Assembly: GCF_013001025.1 (NCBI RefSeq) | Contig: NZ_CP053021.1 | Span: 4,172,501-4,236,500 of the forward strand | Source of the DNA: Sphingobium yanoikuyae | GTDB lineage: Bacteria; Pseudomonadota; Alphaproteobacteria; Sphingomonadales; Sphingomonadaceae | Length of the DNA: 64,000 bases | Direction of reading: 5' to 3' | Part shown: one piece after another, positions 62,089 to 64,000 of the stretch | Position numbering within the stretch: the stretch's first letter is position 1 | Layout: every line of letters starts with the position of its first letter | The notes under the pieces: generated by a model | Told to the model about the DNA's origin: nothing | Seen by the model: the letters and a program-made list of their open reading frames with translations, nothing else | Databases searched by the model: none | Translations under genes and position numbers: made by a program

Positions 62089-62244
62089 TCAGGCGGCGCG
62101 GGCCAGCTTTTCTTCCTTGGCGACCGGGAAGGTCACGACGTCGGCCGAAACCGGCTCGGCAGCGGGGGTCAGCGCGGCGATATAACGCTCGGCGGTGACG
62201 ACGTCCCGGCGATAGGCGAAATAGAGCGAGATGAGCGAAAACAT
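62089..62244 (-). CDS. Small hypothetical protein
   Basis: A possible 51-residue protein beginning MFSLISLYFAYRRDVVTAER, with a GAGG six bases before the ATG. The first ten residues are hydrophobic but too short for a sure membrane segment. The C-terminal half is rich in Ala, Val and Lys. No family was recognised. The frame stays open upstream, so the start rests only on the ribosome-binding site. It lies between the SDR and the BVMO gene on the same strand. Confidence 0.45.
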   Translation of the reverse strand: MFSLISLYFAYRRDVVTAERYIAALTPAAEPVSADVVTFPVAKEEKLARAA

Positions 62245-62265
62245 AAGAACCTCAGACAAGAATAT

Positions 62266-62280
62266 TGCTGCGTCGCAGCA
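62266..62280. promoter_or_regulatory. TGCTGCG-T-CGCAGCA palindrome
   Basis: A perfect 7-bp inverted repeat with a single-base centre, 21 bases upstream of the small hypothetical gene. It may be an operator or an RNA hairpin. Confidence 0.35.
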
Positions 62281-62352
62281 TCGAGGTTCATCTGGTCCTC
62301 CCCGGCTTTTTTCGCAAATGCAAAGGCGCCAAGGCCAGTTGCACGAAACGCC

Positions 62353-62391
62353 ATCGACCGGTTGCGCGCCTTGCAACGGCAACCGGTCGAT
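62353..62391 (-). terminator. 13-bp inverted repeat after the SDR gene
   Basis: Perfect arms ATCGACCGGTTGC (62353-62365) and GCAACCGGTCGAT (62379-62391) with a 13-base loop begin 5 bases past the SDR stop. On the minus strand it is followed by GGCGTTTCG. It is probably a terminator, although the T tract is short. Confidence 0.6.
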
Positions 62392-62396
62392 CGCGA

Positions 62397-63068
62397 TCAG
62401 ACCCGGCCAGTGACCGGGATCAGCGCGCCGGTGATCGGCGCAGCGGCGGGCGACAGCAGGAAGGCGATCACCCCTCCCAACGCCTCGGGCGAGACCCAGC
62501 GGCTGGCATCCGCGTCGGGCATGTCGGCGCGGTTGGCCGGCGTGTCGATGATGCTGGGCAGCACCGCATTCACGCGCACGACCGCATCCTTCAGTTCTTC
62601 GGCCAGCGCCTCGGTCAGGCGCGCCACGCCGGCCTTGGACGCGGCATAGGCGCCCATGCCGGCCGCCGCCTTAACCGAGGCCGCCGCGCCGATATTGACG
62701 ATCGCCCCGCCGCCATCGCGCAGCAGCGGCAACAGCGCGCGAGTCGCGATCAGCGCGGTGCGGACATTCATGCCATAGAGCCGGTCCCAGGTGGCGACCG
62801 AGCCATCCTCCACCGTCTCCCAGCTGAAGCCACCGGCGATATTGACCAGCCCGTCGAGCCCGCCCAGCGCTTCGCCGATCTTCGCCGCCGCGCCGGCCAC
62901 CGCCTGCTCGTCGGACAGGTCAATGCCGCCCAGCGCCAGGTCGACGCCATCGGCCGGCACATCGCCCAGGTCGATACCCGCCACCGTCCAGCCGGCCGCG
63001 CGCAGCACCTGCACCGCCGCCCGGCCCAGCGCACCGGCCGCACCGGTTACCGCCACCACTCCCGCCAT
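62397..63068 (-). CDS. Short-chain dehydrogenase/reductase
   Basis: A 223-residue SDR, slightly short for the family. It has TGAAGALG near the N terminus, NIAG in place of NNAG and active-site YAASK. Three consecutive ATG codons (63074, 63071, 63068) follow AAAGGGG; the last has the best spacing. It lies 25 bases after the aldehyde dehydrogenase gene on the same strand and is probably co-transcribed with it. Confidence 0.87.
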   Translation of the reverse strand: MAGVVAVTGAAGALGRAAVQVLRAAGWTVAGIDLGDVPADGVDLALGGIDLSDEQAVAGAAAKIGEALGGLDGLVNIAGGFSWETVEDGSVATWDRLYGMNVRTALIATRALLPLLRDGGGAIVNIGAAASVKAAAGMGAYAASKAGVARLTEALAEELKDAVVRVNAVLPSIIDTPANRADMPDADASRWVSPEALGGVIAFLLSPAAAPITGALIPVTGRV

Positions 63069-63093
63069 CATCATCCCCTTTCGATAGTCTGCG

Positions 63094-64000
63094 TCAGATC
63101 CCGGACATGCACAGATATTTGATCTCGACATAGTCCTCGATGCCATGGCGCGATCCTTCGCGGCCCATGCCCGATTCCTTGATGCCGCCGAACGGCGCGA
63201 CCTCGGTCGAGATGAGGCCGGTATTGATGCCGACCATGCCGACCTCCAGTGCCTCGCCCACGCGCCAGGCGCGCGACAGGTCGCGGGTGTAGAAATAGCC
63301 CGACAGGCCGACTTCGGTGGCATTGGCCAGCGCGACCGCTTCCTCTTCCGTGTCGAACAGGAAGAGCGCGGCAAGCGGCCCGAACGTCTCCTCGTCGGCC
63401 AGCTTCATCTCCGGCGTGCAGCCGCTGATGATGGTCGGCTCGAAGAAGCTGTGGCCCAGTGCGTGGCGATGCCCACCGCTCACCAGCGTGCCGCCCTTGG
63501 CCAGCGCGTCGGCGACATGTTCCTCGACCTTCTCCACCGCCTTCTCATCAATCAGCGGCCCCTGGGTCACGCCCGCTTCCGTGCCCGGCCCGACCTTCAG
63601 CTTCGCGACGGCGGCCTTCAGCTTCTCGGCAAAGGCCGGCACGACGTCGCGCTGCACCAGGATGCGGTTGACGCAGACGCAGGTCTGGCCGCTGTTGCGA
63701 TATTTGGACGCGATCGCGCCTTCGACGGCGGCATCCAGATCGGCATCGGCAAAGACGATGAAGGGCGCATTGCCGCCCAGCTCCATCGACAGCTTCTTCA
63801 TCGTCGGCGCGCATTGCGCCATCAGCGTCTTGCCGACCTCGGTCGATCCGGTGAAGCTCAGCTTGCGCACCAGCGGGTTGCCGGTCAGTTCCGCGCCGAT
63901 CACCCGCGACGATCCGGTGACGACGTTGAACACCCCCTTGGGCACGCCCGCCCGTTCGGCGAGCACGGCCAGCGCCAGCGCGGTCAGCGGCGTCTGGGTG
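63094..64000 (-). CDS. gabD: Succinate-semialdehyde dehydrogenase-type ALDH (partial, runs off the window)
   Basis: The C-terminal 302 or so residues of an aldehyde dehydrogenase; the N terminus lies beyond base 64000. FTGSTEVGK, the glutamate motif MELGGNAPF and the nucleophile region NSGQTCVCVNR, together with the ending GGIKESGMGREGSRHGIEDY, are typical of the GabD group, where the paired cysteines can form a redox switch. The reaction would be oxidation of succinate semialdehyde or a similar omega-oxo acid. The gene name is by family resemblance only. Confidence 0.87.
   Translation of the reverse strand, partial: TQTPLTALALAVLAERAGVPKGVFNVVTGSSRVIGAELTGNPLVRKLSFTGSTEVGKTLMAQCAPTMKKLSMELGGNAPFIVFADADLDAAVEGAIASKYRNSGQTCVCVNRILVQRDVVPAFAEKLKAAVAKLKVGPGTEAGVTQGPLIDEKAVEKVEEHVADALAKGGTLVSGGHRHALGHSFFEPTIISGCTPEMKLADEETFGPLAALFLFDTEEEAVALANATEVGLSGYFYTRDLSRAWRVGEALEVGMVGINTGLISTEVAPFGGIKESGMGREGSRHGIEDYVEIKYLCMSGI

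Noticed and set aside
63072..63080. TCGATAGTCTG resembling the AraC operator right half
   Set aside because: The TATGGCCC half-site is missing at the required position and the sequence lies just upstream of an SDR start in an operon gap.
1..64000. Insertion sequences, integrase, tRNA-linked att sites or CRISPR
   Set aside because: No transposase or integrase motif, no tRNA-like cloverleaf and no regularly spaced repeat array was found on either strand.

Overview
The window reads as a high-GC alphaproteobacterium, most likely a sphingomonad (Sphingobium/Novosphingobium/Sphingomonas type). This rests on the fused CysN/CysC, the TonB receptor style, the palindromic repeats of alphaproteobacterial type, and the density of catabolic oxidoreductases. 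The genus is inferred, not proven. Apart from the cys genes, a lipid-head-group enzyme and repeats, nearly everything belongs to an accessory catabolic region for one or more hydrophobic, CoA-activated compounds. Six transcription regulators (four TetR, one AraC, one IclR) divide it into modules. No tRNA, rRNA, transposase or CRISPR array was seen, and no gene-free stretch exceeds about 300 bases.

Layout. 0.2-5.1 kb: an aldo/keto reductase and a first sulfate-activation operon cysD-cysNC-cysQ, closed by a 148-bp palindrome. 5.1-12.2 kb: carboxylesterase, TetR, SnoaL-like protein, two TauD-type dioxygenases, SDR, a second TetR and a luciferase-like oxidoreductase. 12.2-21.1 kb: a steroid/isoprenoid-like side-chain module. 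On the minus strand it holds P450, DUF35, a thiolase-like aldolase, DUF2889 and an esterase; on the plus strand a 3Fe-4S ferredoxin, a 3alpha-HSD-like SDR, a fused double acyl-CoA dehydrogenase and an enoyl-CoA hydratase. 21.1-35 kb: TetR, aldehyde dehydrogenase, SDRs, cupin, CDP-alcohol transferase, a TIM-barrel protein, acyl-CoA ligase, AcuI-type reductase, TetR and a TonB receptor. 36-47.6 kb: an AraC-controlled sulfation island. 47.6-64 kb: a further CoA-dependent module (SDR, CoA-transferase, tandem hotdog dehydratase, acyl-CoA ligase, IclR), then a beta-propeller protein, aldehyde dehydrogenase, ThDP lyase, Rieske oxygenase, Baeyer-Villiger monooxygenase, SDR and the end of a succinate-semialdehyde-type dehydrogenase.

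The most striking unit is the sulfation island. An eight-gene plus-strand operon (39260-47587) joins an SDR, a zinc-type alcohol dehydrogenase, a metallo-beta-lactamase protein with an alkylsulfatase-like C-terminal domain, a complete cysD-cysNC-cysQ set, a PAPS-type sulfotransferase and a SnoaL-like protein. A second sulfotransferase sits in a minus-strand operon with two VOC proteins (36013-38114). Both operons have the same 39-bp two-half-site signature at nearly the same distance from their first start codon, and the AraC gene lies between them. This predicts a self-sufficient regulon that makes PAPS, transfers sulfate to an alcohol or phenol, disposes of PAP, and may later remove the sulfate.

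The cysDNCQ set of this island appears identical over 3536 bp (1418-4953 = 42420-45955, offset 41002) to the set at the left edge. Residual homology with synonymous differences just outside both ends points to gene conversion between two older paralogues. The two copies are direct repeats, so they bracket 41 kb of catabolic genes that homologous recombination could delete or amplify.
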